DNA of 64,000 nucleotides from Stropharia rugosoannulata (lineage: Eukaryota > Basidiomycota > Agaricomycetes > Agaricales > Strophariaceae). The position numbers and the translations under genes are program-made. The first letter of the stretch is position 1; each line of letters opens with the position of its first letter. The notes beneath the pieces were generated by a model. That model was not told where the DNA came from. It worked only from the letters and a program-made list of their open reading frames with translations, and made no database searches. Below are positions 12,069 through 23,302 of this stretch, one piece after another. The DNA is taken from positions 3,916,001 to 3,980,000 of the forward strand of contig JANCIK010000003.1 of assembly GCA_028532985.1 (NCBI GenBank), read 5' to 3'.

Positions 12069-13016
12069 AGCAGAGATGGTTACTATAAAAGCTGGGGTCT
12101 CTCAGTTTCTGTCTTGAACTGCTGTCCTTTAGAGTGTCTTATCCGTCCTTAAATAAGGATTTGGAAAACAGGGTCGAGTTGATTTTGAATTTCGCGCTCG
12201 TTTTGCCCTGCCTCATGACCATATTCAAGCGATAATGAGGGGGAGCCTATCGCAGTTTGGCATTAGGCAGCTGTAGTTGTTGTATCTCGCTTGAACTTGA
12301 CATGCAAGCAAAAGCACCGTAGTGTAGTATATCATCATGAGGCTCTCGTGATCGGATGACACCGCCAAGATAAAGCGCACACGGAAAGCCAGAATCAAGG
12401 TTGTAGCCCTGAGTAAACACCTGTCAGTTTATCTAAAGGTAACTTCCAAGTTCCCAGGTAAGGAGGCAATGACACTGACGGCCGGTTTATCCTCGCTAGC
12501 GACCGTCTCATGTCTCTGAAATACGAGTACATTCCCGCGGGGATGTAGAATACGCACATTTTTGATGCTTGCTTTCTCACAATCTGCCGTAGGCGTAGAT
12601 AGACAGGAATGATGTGGTCAAGGCAAGCGTCAGTACGGTGTTACAAGGCAAACTGGCAAGGAGTGCCAAGACGGCATAGTATAGCCGAACAGTGCCGAGT
12701 TCACACGGGGACTTCAAAAAAAAGCCAACAAACAACGGTGATGGTGACTTCCACGCACAATGTTTTTCAAAGTCTTGAGTCTAACACTATCTGAGTACCG
12801 TCTGAATCTTTTAGTCGCGTAAGGAGATAGATACTTAAGTATGCACACAGTAAATCCTAATGCATAATTAACCCGTGCTTAGCAGTAACTTGCAGTCAAT
12901 TGAAGTTGGTAAGAGGTGGTATAGAGTATCAACTACATGCTAGGTGTATGTACCACTGGCAATGATCTACCTACTTGACTCTAACTGCGTGTAGACATCA
13001 AAGCTGACTACTCGAT
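12069..13016. other. Intergenic region between two small secreted protein genes
   Basis: No supported gene or RNA. The part next to 12068 contains a TATA-like stretch (ACTATAAAAG in reverse) for the small peptide gene. Confidence 0.5.
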
Positions 13017-13538
13017 CTAGGCTGGTATTCCGATTGAGTTGGTCTTGGGTGTGGCACAGAAGTTGTTCAACAACGTCCTGCCACAGCTGGTAAAGTCGTT
13101 ACAGCTACCGTTACAGCTGCCTTTGTCGCAGAAGGTGACTTCACTGGTGGCAAAGAGACAATTGGTCCCCTTTGCAGCAATGCAGCCTGGACCGTTGCTG
13201 ACAGTGCAGGAACCCGTGCAGATATCGCCGGAGAGGTCGGTGCAGTAGGTCACAGTGACACTCGAGCCGATCTGGCGCTTGGATGGGTTTGTTAAAGCCG
13301 CGAATGGGTCGCCGATGATGGTCGTGTTCCCGGGACCGCGGGCGTCGACCCAGGCCTTCATCTCGGCCAGACTGACGATGCCTTGGTGGGTGCCCTGGAT
13401 TGGGGAGAAATGTGAGCACATAAGATATAGTATATATTTGGCGTTACTTACAACGGCTGGGCGTGCGCCTGCGCCAGTAAGGAGTGAAAGGCATGCAATG
13501 CCTGCGGCAAAGATGGAGGTAAAGACAGCAGACTTCAT
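13017..13538 (-). CDS. Small secreted 10-cysteine protein, inverted copy 1
   Basis: Two exons, 13538-13452 and 13394-13017, encode about 154 residues. There is a signal peptide (MKSAVFTSIFAAGIACLSLL), a short pro-region and a dibasic Kex2-type site (NPSKR|QIGSS). A mature domain of about 73 residues with ten cysteines follows (CTDLSGDICTGSCT ... GSCNGSCNDF), enough for five disulfides. It resembles the small secreted proteins common in Agaricomycetes; function unknown. The 57-nt intron is a multiple of three and free of stops, so an unspliced message would still be translatable. It is nearly identical to the divergent copy at 14490-15011. Visible protein differences are E versus D in ATS(E/D)VTF and N versus H in GSC(N/H)DF. 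Confidence 0.85.
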   Translation of the reverse strand: MKSAVFTSIFAAGIACLSLLTGAGARPAVVSNAKYILYLMCSHFSPIQGTHQGIVSLAEMKAWVDARGPGNTTIIGDPFAALTNPSKRQIGSSVTVTYCTDLSGDICTGSCTVSNGPGCIAAKGTNCLFATSEVTFCDKGSCNGSCNDFTSCGRTLLNNFCATPKTNSIGIPA

Positions 13539-13662
13539 GATGACTCGGAGCTTTGAGAAGGATGAGAAGAATTGACTGGGCGACTAGCGCTGCTTTCTGG
13601 CTTCCTCATAGCTCGTCTTTCACTCTTATATATGTTTTTAACTGGGCAATGTATTTTTGGAA
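13020..13662. repeat. Left arm of a 643-bp inverted repeat
   Basis: This arm is almost identical in reverse complement to 14367-15009. It spans the whole secreted-protein gene, its 5' leader and a TATA box (TATATAAG, minus strand, 13632-13625). Identity stops abruptly at the stop codon on one side and after TGTATTTTTGGA on the other. Confidence 0.9.
13625..13632 (-). promoter_or_regulatory. TATA box of secreted protein copy 1
   Basis: TATATAAG lies about 87 bp upstream of the start codon. It is conserved in the other arm of the inverted repeat at 14396-14403. Confidence 0.55.
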
Positions 13663-14366
13663 TTGCACGCAACTCAGGGAGATGTTCAGCGGCAATATGC
13701 AATATCTTCTGGATTTGTTGGGAACAACTAAGGGATAAAGAACTTGATAGGACTCATCAGACGCAGATGAAAAACCCTGGAATCTTAGTGGCAACTACTA
13801 TGTGAAGCCAATGATTAATATTAATAGTGATATTCCTATAGGTCAGCTTTGAGCGCTCTCTCCATTAGAAGTGGGCTTTATAGAAGTAAATAACTTAGAT
13901 CAAATTCTATAAACGCTCTGATATTGCGCAGCAGGTTTCACTCCGGCCTCGGTATACTACACCCGATATTTATAGCATATGGTCAATGAACTGAAGGTGT
14001 AGATGCAGAAGCTATTATGCGACTAGACCCGAGAAATATATTCCGTGTGCTATAAAATAGGCGGTTGTATTTTTTAGTAAGTCAGATATATCTATTCTTT
14101 CAATTACACATAGAAATAACAATAACCATCATCTAGGGAAGCTTTCATTGTAGGAAGGCATTGTGAAGGTAATGTTTCCTATTTCTGTCTATCTTCTGCT
14201 TATACTTTTCATACCATCATCTTTCAATTGAGCAGAGATGCACGGCCTCTGGATGATGTCTGATGAGAGCCAAAGGTCAATTGACAGATGCCGGTTCCCA
14301 ACAGATGGTCAGCTTAGCGCTGGATGGTTTACGCATACCGTGTGGTAAAGCTGTAACTAGCACCTT
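13663..14366. other. Spacer of the inverted repeat
   Basis: About 700 bp of A/T-rich unique sequence lie between the two arms. No supported gene, terminal repeat or transposase remnant was seen. Confidence 0.6.
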
Positions 14367-15009
14367 TCCAAAAATACATTGCCCAGTTAAAAACATATAT
14401 AAGAGTGAAAGACGAGCTATGAGGAAGCCAGAAAGCAGCGCTAGTCGCCCAGTCAATTCTTCTCATCCTTCTCAAAGCTCCGAGTCATCATGAAGTCTGC
14501 TGTCTTTACCTCCATCTTTGCCGCAGGCATTGCATGCCTTTCACTCCTTACTGGCGCAGGCGCACGCCCAGCCGTTGTAAGTAACGCCAAATATATACTA
14601 TATCTTATGTGCTCACATTTCTCTCCAATCCAGGGCACCCACCAAGGTATCGTCAGTCTGGCCGAGATGAAGGCCTGGGTCGACGCCCGCGGTCCCGGGA
14701 ACACGACCATCATCGGCGACCCATTCGCGGCTTTAACAAACCCATCCAAGCGCCAGATCGGCTCGAGTGTCACTGTAACCTACTGCACCGACCTTTCCGG
14801 CGATATCTGCACGGGTTCCTGCACTGTTAGCAACGGTCCAGGCTGCATTGCTGCAAAGGGGACCAATTGTCTCTTTGCCACCAGTGACGTCACCTTCTGC
14901 GACAAAGGCAGCTGTAACGGCAGCTGTCACGACTTTACTAGCTGTGGCAGGACGTTGTTGAACAACTTCTGTGCCACACCCAAGACCAACTCAATCGGGA
15001 TTCCCGCAT
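14367..15009. repeat. Right arm of a 643-bp inverted repeat
   Basis: Reverse complement of 13020-13662 with only a few substitutions. It carries the second copy of the secreted-protein gene with its promoter. The 3' flanks after the stop codons differ, so the duplication ends there. Confidence 0.9.
14396..14403 (+). promoter_or_regulatory. TATA box of secreted protein copy 2
   Basis: TATATAAG lies about 87 bp upstream of the ATG at 14490, mirroring the element in the other arm. Confidence 0.55.
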
Positions 15010-15011
15010 AA
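14490..15011 (+). CDS. Small secreted 10-cysteine protein, inverted copy 2
   Basis: Two exons, 14490-14576 and 14634-15011, encode about 154 residues with signal peptide, Kex2-type KR site and a ten-cysteine mature domain as in copy 1. The intron (14577-14633) has donor GTAAGT and acceptor CAG and is 57 nt, again in frame. Both copies keep open frames, splice sites and TATA box, so neither shows decay. The two genes are divergent, 951 bp apart between start codons. They lie between the two ATR genes. The function is not known. Confidence 0.85.
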   Translation: MKSAVFTSIFAAGIACLSLLTGAGARPAVVSNAKYILYLMCSHFSPIQGTHQGIVSLAEMKAWVDARGPGNTTIIGDPFAALTNPSKRQIGSSVTVTYCTDLSGDICTGSCTVSNGPGCIAAKGTNCLFATSDVTFCDKGSCNGSCHDFTSCGRTLLNNFCATPKTNSIGIPA

Positions 15012-15642
15012 GATAGATGGTAAGTTACAGATAAATCTTTATAGTAGAGAATTATTATTGATCATGTAGATTTCTGTTTACTAGGAATCCAACCAATTTC
15101 AGATTATAGTACACACCACGTAGTCTGTAACAGTACACATCATGTCATACGTCCAGGTACTGATGTTGTGAGATCTTCATAATGCTATCATTTTATCCTA
15201 CAACGGCAGATTTAGGAGGTTATTCTAGCCTTGTCTTATTGCTTAATCAAATAGGTTTTAGTTTGCAGACTACCAGTAAGTACTAGTATGATTTACTTCA
15301 CAACTGGATTCCGAGCTTCAAGAAGGAAAAGGATCTCACTGTTATATAGCCCACTCCGCATGCACACTTTTGTAAGTAGGGCTGAGTTAAATAACAGATT
15401 ATAGCAAGATCATAGGTGCAATTGAAACAAGAAATATTGTACTCACTTGCCACTATGCAGGTTCATATCTATCGCGCAACTAATATCGCAGGCATCGAAG
15501 CTATGAGCCCAGGTGGAATGTTCTGCCTGCGAGAAATAAAAAGTTTATTTAACAGCCGTATACTGTTTGAAAACGATGTAGTATACATATAAAGTTTGGC
15601 CGTTGGAGCCTTACTCTGATTGCGTAGGCAGCATTGAACCGA
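15012..15642. other. Intergenic region
   Basis: A/T-rich. No supported gene was found between the secreted protein and tRNA-Glu. Confidence 0.55.
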
Positions 15643-15647
15643 AAAAT
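15643..15647 (-). terminator. Pol III terminator of tRNA-Glu
   Basis: A run of five T residues on the minus strand, 3 nt after the tRNA 3' end. Confidence 0.65.
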
Positions 15648-15650
15648 ATT

Positions 15651-15730
15651 CGGGTACGGGGAATCGAACCCCGAGCTGCCGCGATCTTGAATATGAGAGG
15701 CGGCAATGTTAGCCGTTACACCATACCCGA
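15651..15730 (-). tRNA. tRNA-Glu (anticodon CTC) with a short intron
   Basis: The acceptor stem is TCGGGTA with TACCCGA. The D-arm has TGGTGTAACGGCTAAC, typical of tRNA-Glu. The anticodon stem GCCGC pairs with GCGGC around loop CTCTCAT, giving anticodon CTC at 15697-15695. The T-arm is CGGGGTTCGATTCCCCG. About eight extra bases (ATTCAAGA) after the anticodon loop are read as an intron. The total is 80 nt. It is divergent from the coding gene at 15858, 127 bp away. Confidence 0.93.
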
Positions 15731-15857
15731 TATATTTAATGAGACTTCTGCGTTTATAAGTTGTCTTATGCAACCAAATGAGTGTGAGAAGAAATCCCTA
15801 CATAGAACAGCCATTGATCACCCTGTTTGCACCACGACCCGTAACATATCGACAATC

Positions 15858-16928
15858 ATGGCTCCTCGTACCCGCAGTGCCGCTGTTACCCAACATGCAA
15901 GTGACTCGGAATTAGACTCAGACGCACCGGAGGCCGTATCGCTTTCTCAGTCAAAGAAGCAAGTCAAACAGCTTGAAACTAAGCACAAAAACGCCGAACT
16001 TGCAGAGCGGCAAAGCAAGCGGGCAGTCAACCGAGAAAAGGACAGGCAACTAAAAGAACGCGCACAGCGGAACAAAAAGGTTGCAAATCCAGCGAAGTCT
16101 GCTGCACAGACCAACGAGTCGGGTCGGGACGATGAAGTGGGCGAACTGGAGGCGCGCATGGAACGGGCAATGGCAGAGGCAAATGAGGAATCTGGAGAAG
16201 ATGAGAGCAATGCTGAGCAGGAGTTTGAGGCTTTCACGGGTATTACAGCTGATTCAGACGATATTGGCCAGGGCAGCGAAGGGGACCACAATGAAGACGA
16301 CAGTGAGCATGACGACAATGATAGCGAAGAAGATTCCGGAAGCGAAAACGCCGAAGAGGATGAGGATGAGGATGAGAGCGAAGATGACGATGAAGATGCG
16401 TCTGAGGGTGATGAGGATGAGGATGAACAGACCCCTCACTCAATACCTACCAAAAGAAAATTCAATCCTGATCATCTGCCAGACGAACTTTTTACTGCCG
16501 CATTCACCTCCAAACAAAAGCGGAAGCCTGAGGAAGTTCCCGCTTCTGAAGAAGCGGAAAATCCTCCTACAAAAAAGAGAAAAGCGTCCAAACGAAAAGA
16601 TATCATCATTGGGTACGTAGCCTAGCCTTTTTTCATTATCTCGGTTCTTACAGCAGAGATATATAGCTCTCGCGCCATCCGAACTCTACCAAGCTCTAAT
16701 CAACCATCAATACCTGCTACACTTCCTTCTAAAAAGATTGAGAAATTTCTCGATCGTACACTGGCCCTTAAAGGCGGACGGCAACTTGGCAAGGGTTGGG
16801 AGCGGAGACCTGGTGCGTGCCACCAAGTATCGTATTCTATCATGCCCTAATTTTCTTTTTGGTTTTTAGCAAATATTGGTGTTCTCAAGAGAAATGGCCC
16901 TGCTCTCAACTTCGTCAGAACTTCGTGA
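15858..16928 (+). CDS. Acidic/basic nuclear-type protein, function unknown
   Basis: I chose the ATG at 15858 (MAPRTRSAAVTQ) because the upstream frame overlaps the tRNA-Glu gene. The first exon encodes a lysine/arginine-rich coiled coil (SKKQVKQLETKHKNAELAER), then a long Asp/Glu tract near residues 110-190. Basic clusters follow (TKRKFNP, PTKKRKASKRK) that look like nuclear localisation signals. Two further exons seem to follow, after introns near 16617-16662 and 16813-16869. They give a compact tail with LKGGRQLGKGWERRPANIG and end NGPALNFVRTS at 16928. The first intron's splice choice is uncertain. Composition suggests a chromatin or ribosome-biogenesis factor, but I do not recognise the family. 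Confidence 0.7.
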
Positions 16929-17596
16929 CGATAGTTTACCCGACGCGCATTCTGTGTTTTACATATCTTGCAAAAGTACTGTATGGTCTACATTATTTCA
17001 TCAAATATGGTTCTTCCTTTTACCTAGCATGAACTGAAAACAGTCTAAGTATACTTCAGTATTCATTTCGGCGCTCAGCACTCATCCATGAGCCACTACC
17101 AAGAATGATCCCATGATCTTCTAAACATACTTCAAACGATTTCAGGACTTAATCACGCGCCACATCTGGTATGTATATCATGACAGAGCGGACCATAGCA
17201 GGCGTTCTCTCTGCGTCCGGCTCGGAGATGCCAGCCAGGCGGAAACACTATATGAGAAGTAATCATCTCTTATCATCCTCATATTTGTCACGCTATCTCT
17301 TTTGTCGTTGCTATCCAGCGCGTCTGGTTGAATGGAGCCAGTGCAGTGGTTCTTGTAGTTTCTCCTGTCACAGAAACGAATAGCAAACACATACCACAAA
17401 GTTTTACGATCACACACGGGATATTGGATTAGCCGAAATACCTCAGGTGAGCTTTAAAACATTTACGTTCATTTTTAGCTTATAGCTTATATGGTATCCA
17501 CAAGGGTACACAGAAGCTCCGTCACTTATTTTAGATACAGAGGGAGTATAAGTTCCATATGTGTAGCACCATATCTGACGACTCCCCTTCTTTGAT
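16929..17596. other. Intergenic region upstream of the second ATR gene
   Basis: No supported gene. The last 200 bp should contain the promoter for the gene starting at 17597. Confidence 0.55.
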
Positions 17597-20500
17597 ATGG
17601 CGTCGAAGTTACCACCACTTCCCGCTAGGCATGCCACTCAGTCGACGACGTTTACTCCACCACCTCTGGATGGGTCGCTCACTCTGCCAGAGATATATGA
17701 CTGGCATTTAGAGCATACGCCGAACCACCGCCTCTTCGTTTTCTGCGATGACAAAGGAAACAAGCGCACGATATACTGGCCGGAAGCGGTGAAAGCTGTT
17801 CATAGTGGTGCCCGACGCATGCGAAATGCTTTAGACTGGAAACCCGACGCTGTGAAAGTGCCTGTTGTAGCAATTCTCGCTATGTCAGGTACACTATTTT
17901 GCCTTCATAATGGTTGTAGTGCCGATAACTAAGCCTCAAGTATAGATACCGTGACATACTTTACGATGATTATGTCTGTTTTGCGAGCAGGTTACATAGC
18001 GTTCCTTATCTCTCCGCGCAATTCAGCATCTGCAGTCGCCCATCTCTTACATACGGTCGCAGTTCAGTATGTTCTTGTTGGGAATGATCAATCCATGCAG
18101 GATTTAGCCAAAGAATCCCTCAAGACGTTAAAAGATAAATATCCACCGCACACTATTCAGCAACCTACGCTTTTCCCTATGCCCCACTTCGAGGATCTCT
18201 TCGTCTCTGCCGATGACGATCTGGAGCCCTTGATATACGAGCCTAGGAAATTGAATGAAATCGCTTTATATCTGCATTCTTCAGGTATACATGCTTCCCT
18301 GGTCTGATACAGAAATAAGTAACCCACATTTATTTGGCAGGATCAACTGCATTCCCGAAGTCAATCGCACTGACGCAGAGGCGGCTAATCGAATTCGCAC
18401 GTATACCGTATTATGGGGACCGGTATTTAACCGACCAGGTCATGTCGCTCCATACCATGCCTATGTACCACGGAATGGGGTTTGCTCAATGCTGCTGGAC
18501 GGTCCGCTTTTTTCTCTCTAGTGTATTACAATCTCACATAAACTAAACAGGCGGCATGCGGGTTGGTACTTAGCTCATTTGCTCCCAAGTTCCCGGCTCA
18601 AGTCCCAAATCCCGAGACTCACTTCCGGTCTGCGGTGGACACGCAAAGTGACATCGTTTTCTCCGTACCCTCCGTAATTGAGGTGGGTTTTATTTTTCTT
18701 TCTCTTTTTATGAACCTCCGTCATTCAGTTTAACTATATTGTAGGCCTGGTCACGTAATCCTGACTACGTTAAATGGCTGTCCACGCGGACCGGCATAGT
18801 AAGAACTCACAGATATGGAACATAAAATAAAGTGTATTCACGCCTTTCGCCTTTGGTAGATTTTCGGAGGTGGTCCACTGAACAAAGCTGCTGGAGATTA
18901 TATGGTCTCGCAAGGAGTGACTATATTTATTCTTTATGGATCGTAAGGTTTTTACCTATACCAAATATCAGCGACAAGGCTGACAGCTTTATGTAGGACC
19001 GAAGGTGGAATAATGAGTCTAATCCTTCCAGGTACGATCAAAACAAGTCCAATGATATATTGCAATCTGTCTGACACACTGCAGCGCAAGTTGGAATAGA
19101 TTGGGAGTATTTCAAGTTTGCTTCTGATTTTGTTAAATACGAAATGGTCCCTCAAGGCGATGGAACGTCTGAGCTTGTGATGCTCGTAAGTTACTTTCCA
19201 ATCACCTTCATGTGCACTCAGTTCACTTCTAAACACAGGTCCATGATAACTGTATTATGTCTGTTATAAATAGCAAAATGAACGACATGGATGCTTACAC
19301 GACCTCCGATTTATTCAAACCTCACCCCACTAAATCTGGCTATTGGAAGGTATTCGGAAGGACTGACGACCAAATCATGCACAATACCGGGGAAAAGGTA
19401 TTGCTAAAACATTAATGAGCCTCATACTTTCTGATATATACTACTCTACAAACTAGACCAATCCAGGACCATTGGGTAAGCTTTAATTGAGCTCCGGTTT
19501 CAAGTGACGCCATACTTCATAATAGAAACGATTCTCAATCAGGACCCACATGTACAATCTTCCGTAATGTTTGGCCGCGGGAAATTTCAAGTCGGTGTCA
19601 TAATTGACCCAAAACCTGCCTTCAAATTCGACTCATCCGACCAGAGAGCCCTTGAGCAGTTCAGAAACAAGATATGGTGATTGTATATATACATCCTTAC
19701 TGCAGAATGTCTCTCATTCGTTTTTTCATTGTAGGCCGACCATACAAAAAATGAACGCCTACGCGCCGCAACATTCGCGACTATTCAAAGAGATGATCCT
19801 TGTTGAGAAACCCAGCAAACCATACACATATACAGCTAAGAATACTCCACGTCGCCAAGCCATAATTAATCTGTATAGCGAAGAGATCGAGGCTGTTTAT
19901 GACGCCGTTGAAGCTACAACCCAATCCAGCATCAAGTTACCTGAAATTTGGGATGCCAACTCTGTTACAGATTTCGTAAGGAAAATCGTGGGGAATGTCC
20001 TGGTTCATAAGGTCAAGGACGACGACGATATTTTCCAGCATGGCTGCGATAGGTACATACCTTATTTATACTTGTTTTCCACGCTTAAACTTATGACATG
20101 CTTTTAGTCTTCAAGCAACATGGATTCGGAATGCTTTGTCCCGTGCTCTACGCGACGGTATCAAGGCGGACACGCGAAGTAATACGGACAACTTCGTCTA
20201 CGAATACCCCACAATTTTCAAACTCTCTTCCTTTTTGATCTCCAACGCATCTGGAGACGTGGCCGCTACTTCAAGCATCTTAGACAAACAGCAAGAGATG
20301 GAAGAGATGGTCGCAAAGTACTCAGCTGACTTTCCCCAGCACATCCCATTCAGAAAGTCTAACGCTGCTTGCAAGACAGTGTTACTCACTGGATCTACGG
20401 GTGGAATCGGAGCGTTTCTTCTTCATGGACTTGTGCTTGATGACAACGTGGAGCATGTCTACTGCATCAATCGACCTTCGAAGTCTCCTTCGCTGACCTT

Positions 20501-21660
20501 GTATGATCGTCATCGAGACTCTTTTACTGATAAAAACCTTCCCGTAGGAGCACTTAAATCTGAAAAGGTGACTCTGTTGGAGGCAAGATTGGATGAAGAA
20601 AAGTGGGGGCTCGGCACAATTTATGATACGGTGTGTGATGGACCGTGCTTGTTTTGACAGCTTCGTATACTAATTCGACGTTGACAGATACACAACTCAG
20701 TCACTCACATCATCCATAATGGTTTGTTGACCACTTTTCAAAGTTGACTCCTTAATACTACGTGCGTAGCGTGGCCCGTCGACTTCAATTTATCCCTCTC
20801 TTCATTTGAGACAAACATCAAGGGTCTTCGGAGTTTAATTGACTTCGCTCTATCTTCTACTCTTCAAGCATCCCCGACCATTGTTTATACGAGTAGCATT
20901 GGTGTCTTCCAGAACATCACCACCCCTGCTACGGCTCTTCTTGAGCAGCCCATCTCAGCTACAGTAGCCATTAATAATGGGTACACTGAGTCGAAGTGGG
21001 TATCAGAACAAGTGTTGGCTGCCGCATCCGCCTCCACAGATCTCAAGGCGATTACTGTACGCGTGGGACAGGTCGTGGGAGGACCCAACGGGTTCTGGGA
21101 CACCAAGCAATGGTTTCCCGCTATAGTCCAGAGTTCCAAGTTCCTTAAGTGTCTCCCCGACTCCCCGAAAGTACGTTGTAAACTGTTTTTGATAATTTTA
21201 TAGTACTTATACTTACTATTTTTCGTTGTTACAGAGTATTTCATGGATTCCTGCTCACATTGCAGCGCGCGCCCTTATAGAATTTTTGGATTCGCCTAAG
21301 TCAGACCTGATTCATCTTGCTCATCCTAAAACGACGTCGTATTCGATTTTGAGTGCTGCATTATCGTCTCAATTAAGGGTACCACTCGTCAGCTATGCAG
21401 AATGGTTTTCACGGCTGGGAAAAGAAAAAGCTTCTGCGCACAATATTGCGGCTCATCGCCTACTGGGTTTCTTCAAGAATACAGGTGATCAAATCCAGGC
21501 AGATTCAAGTTTTGTTGAGGCGTATGGTTTACCACATCTCGACACCACGCGCGCGGCAGCCCTTTCCTCGTCTCTGGCCAATGCAGAACCATTGACCGAA
21601 CATGATGCACGGAAATGGCTAGAGTATTGGACCGCTGTTGGCTTCGTTCAGTCAGACTAA
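17597..21660 (+). CDS. Adenylate-forming reductase (A-T-R, NRPS-like), copy 2
   Basis: Paralogue of the gene at 7578-11572, with the same domain order and the same intron positions where checked. Adenylation motifs are LHSSGSTAFPK (A3), LYGSTEGG (A5) and FGRTDDQIMHNTGEK (A8). The thiolation motif is DDDDIFQHGCDSLQATW, again with its serine codon split by an intron (about 20053-20108). The reductase domain has VLLTGSTGGIGAF and NGYTESKW. A5 differs from copy 1 (STEGG versus LTEVG), so the two copies may prefer different acids; this is inference. The enzyme should adenylate an acid, tether it and reduce it to an aldehyde or alcohol. Its stop lies 122 bp from the stop of a convergent reductase gene. 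No other biosynthetic core enzyme is visible nearby. Confidence 0.9.
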
Positions 21661-21782
21661 TGTACGTTATCGATTTGTAGTGAGTGTTCGTGCGGATATC
21701 GCCATGTGTGACGTTCTGATATATTTACAGAGTAGTGCTAGTCCTATTCACATTGTAAATTGCTGAGAGTACATGGGTCGCT

Positions 21783-23302
21783 CTACCATCCTCTCTTCGC
21801 GAAGTCCTCCAATGTATCTATAATAGTCTCCTCCATGGTACGGAATTTGAGACTAAATATTCTGTTCTGCTTTGATGGGTCGTAGAGCACCAAATGGCGT
21901 CTCTCTTCGTCGGTGAGGCTCTCTCCTTTATAGAGTGTGTGACTAGGGAGAGGGTTAGATGCAAGCCTGTTTGCAGCATCAACTGTTGGACTATCTTAGC
22001 ATAAAAATTCGAAAACCACTGGACGTAGGACTTACGCCAATCCTGCCAAGAAAAGCTTCCTGTGATGTTCAAAGTAAGTTAAACGCACGAGATATGCGAT
22101 TTTGGTCAAGCGTTACTTTACCTGCAGATATTAAAACGCGTTCTCCCCCTGCGTCTGATTTTTCAAGAGCCAGTACATGCGCCAGGGCAGCATCGCGTAC
22201 GTCAATCCAGGCATTTGATTCCCTTGTCCCCAATTGCTCCTTTGACTTCGGAGTGGTCGACGTCAGTACATCAAGCCAATATGTCAGAGAAGTATTGAGG
22301 TCCGCAGGAGACCTAACGTCGTGAATGGGCGGCTGCCATAAGGTCAAAAATCACACAGAACACCAAGATACTGAGATAATGTACTCACACCAAAAACCTG
22401 GAAGAACAGATTATTATAAAGTATTTGCAAGAAATGTTTATCACGTACGTAAGGTGGATTTAGTACAGAGAGATCCCACTTGAACTTATCTTTGTTTTGC
22501 TGATGGAAATTCCACGCCTCTGCGATTGTTTGTCATAAGCTTATTGCTGTAGAGCAAATTTTATCAGTGCAAACTTTTGCGTACTTGCCTTTCTCTGCTA
22601 TGGTTTTAGAAGCGCGGTAGATTACCATCGGGTCTGTCTTGTCGCCTTGCTCAGCCACTTCGCGGGGGGACTTGTCATTCCAATCGTCCTCGTTAAAGAC
22701 CTTAGGCTCCGGAAGGTAGGTGATCTGGATTGCGGCTGAAGATGATGTTACAACAACACGTTTAACTTTGTTTCTGTCCCTTTTGTCAGCACAAACGGAA
22801 TTCGAGAACTAAAAAAAATTGCGTCCTCACCCATGCTTGAGTGCGCTCTTCAATATCTCCACGGTACCGTCAACCGCAGGTTTGATGAGATCTGTTTAAA
22901 GTCGGTCGGAATGTTTTTGGCCAGTCAATCTAGTGTTACTTACCATTGGCCGTCTTTGCATTCAAATGAAACGGTGATGCGGTGTGAGCAATGCCGTCCA
23001 CGTCCTTCACTGCCTCATCAAAAGCACCTTCCTGTGATAGTATTCGAGGATGAGATGAGTGGTTATGAAGCTAAATAGACTTGCTACATTACTTTTGTTA
23101 TGTCCTCCACAACTGCGATTTCGAGCTTGTCTGCCAGGCCAAGGGAGGCAAAGTAGTCCAAAACCGGTTTGCCTTTGCTGGTATTGCGTACTGCAGCACG
23201 CACTGCGTAACCTCGCTGAAGTAGGAAACGCACAACCCACATGGCGATGTAACCGTTGGCGCCGGTCACCAAAACCTTGTCACCTTTTTTGATAGTAGGC
23301 AT
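21783..23302 (-). CDS. NADP-dependent short-chain reductase (dihydroflavonol-reductase type), paralogue 1
   Basis: Extended SDR enzyme of about 345 residues in roughly seven exons. The N-terminus MPTIKKGDKVLVTGANGYIA carries the nucleotide-binding motif. The catalytic motif YxxxK is in VIYRASKTIAEKAAW. Other family segments are VDGIAHTASPF, VVVTSSSAAI and WIDVRDAALAHVLALE. The C-terminus ends TLEDFAKRGW at 21783. The family reduces carbonyls on varied small molecules (cinnamoyl-CoA, dihydroflavonols, methylglyoxal and related compounds). Being tail to tail with ATR copy 2, it could act on the aldehyde that enzyme releases, but this is only inferred from position. A paralogue lies at 47366-48903. 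Confidence 0.88.

Noticed and set aside
16254..16439. Hydrophobic minus-strand frame opposite the acidic tract
   Set aside because: It is the mirror of GAT/GAG repeats, which always read as Ile/Leu/Val on the other strand.
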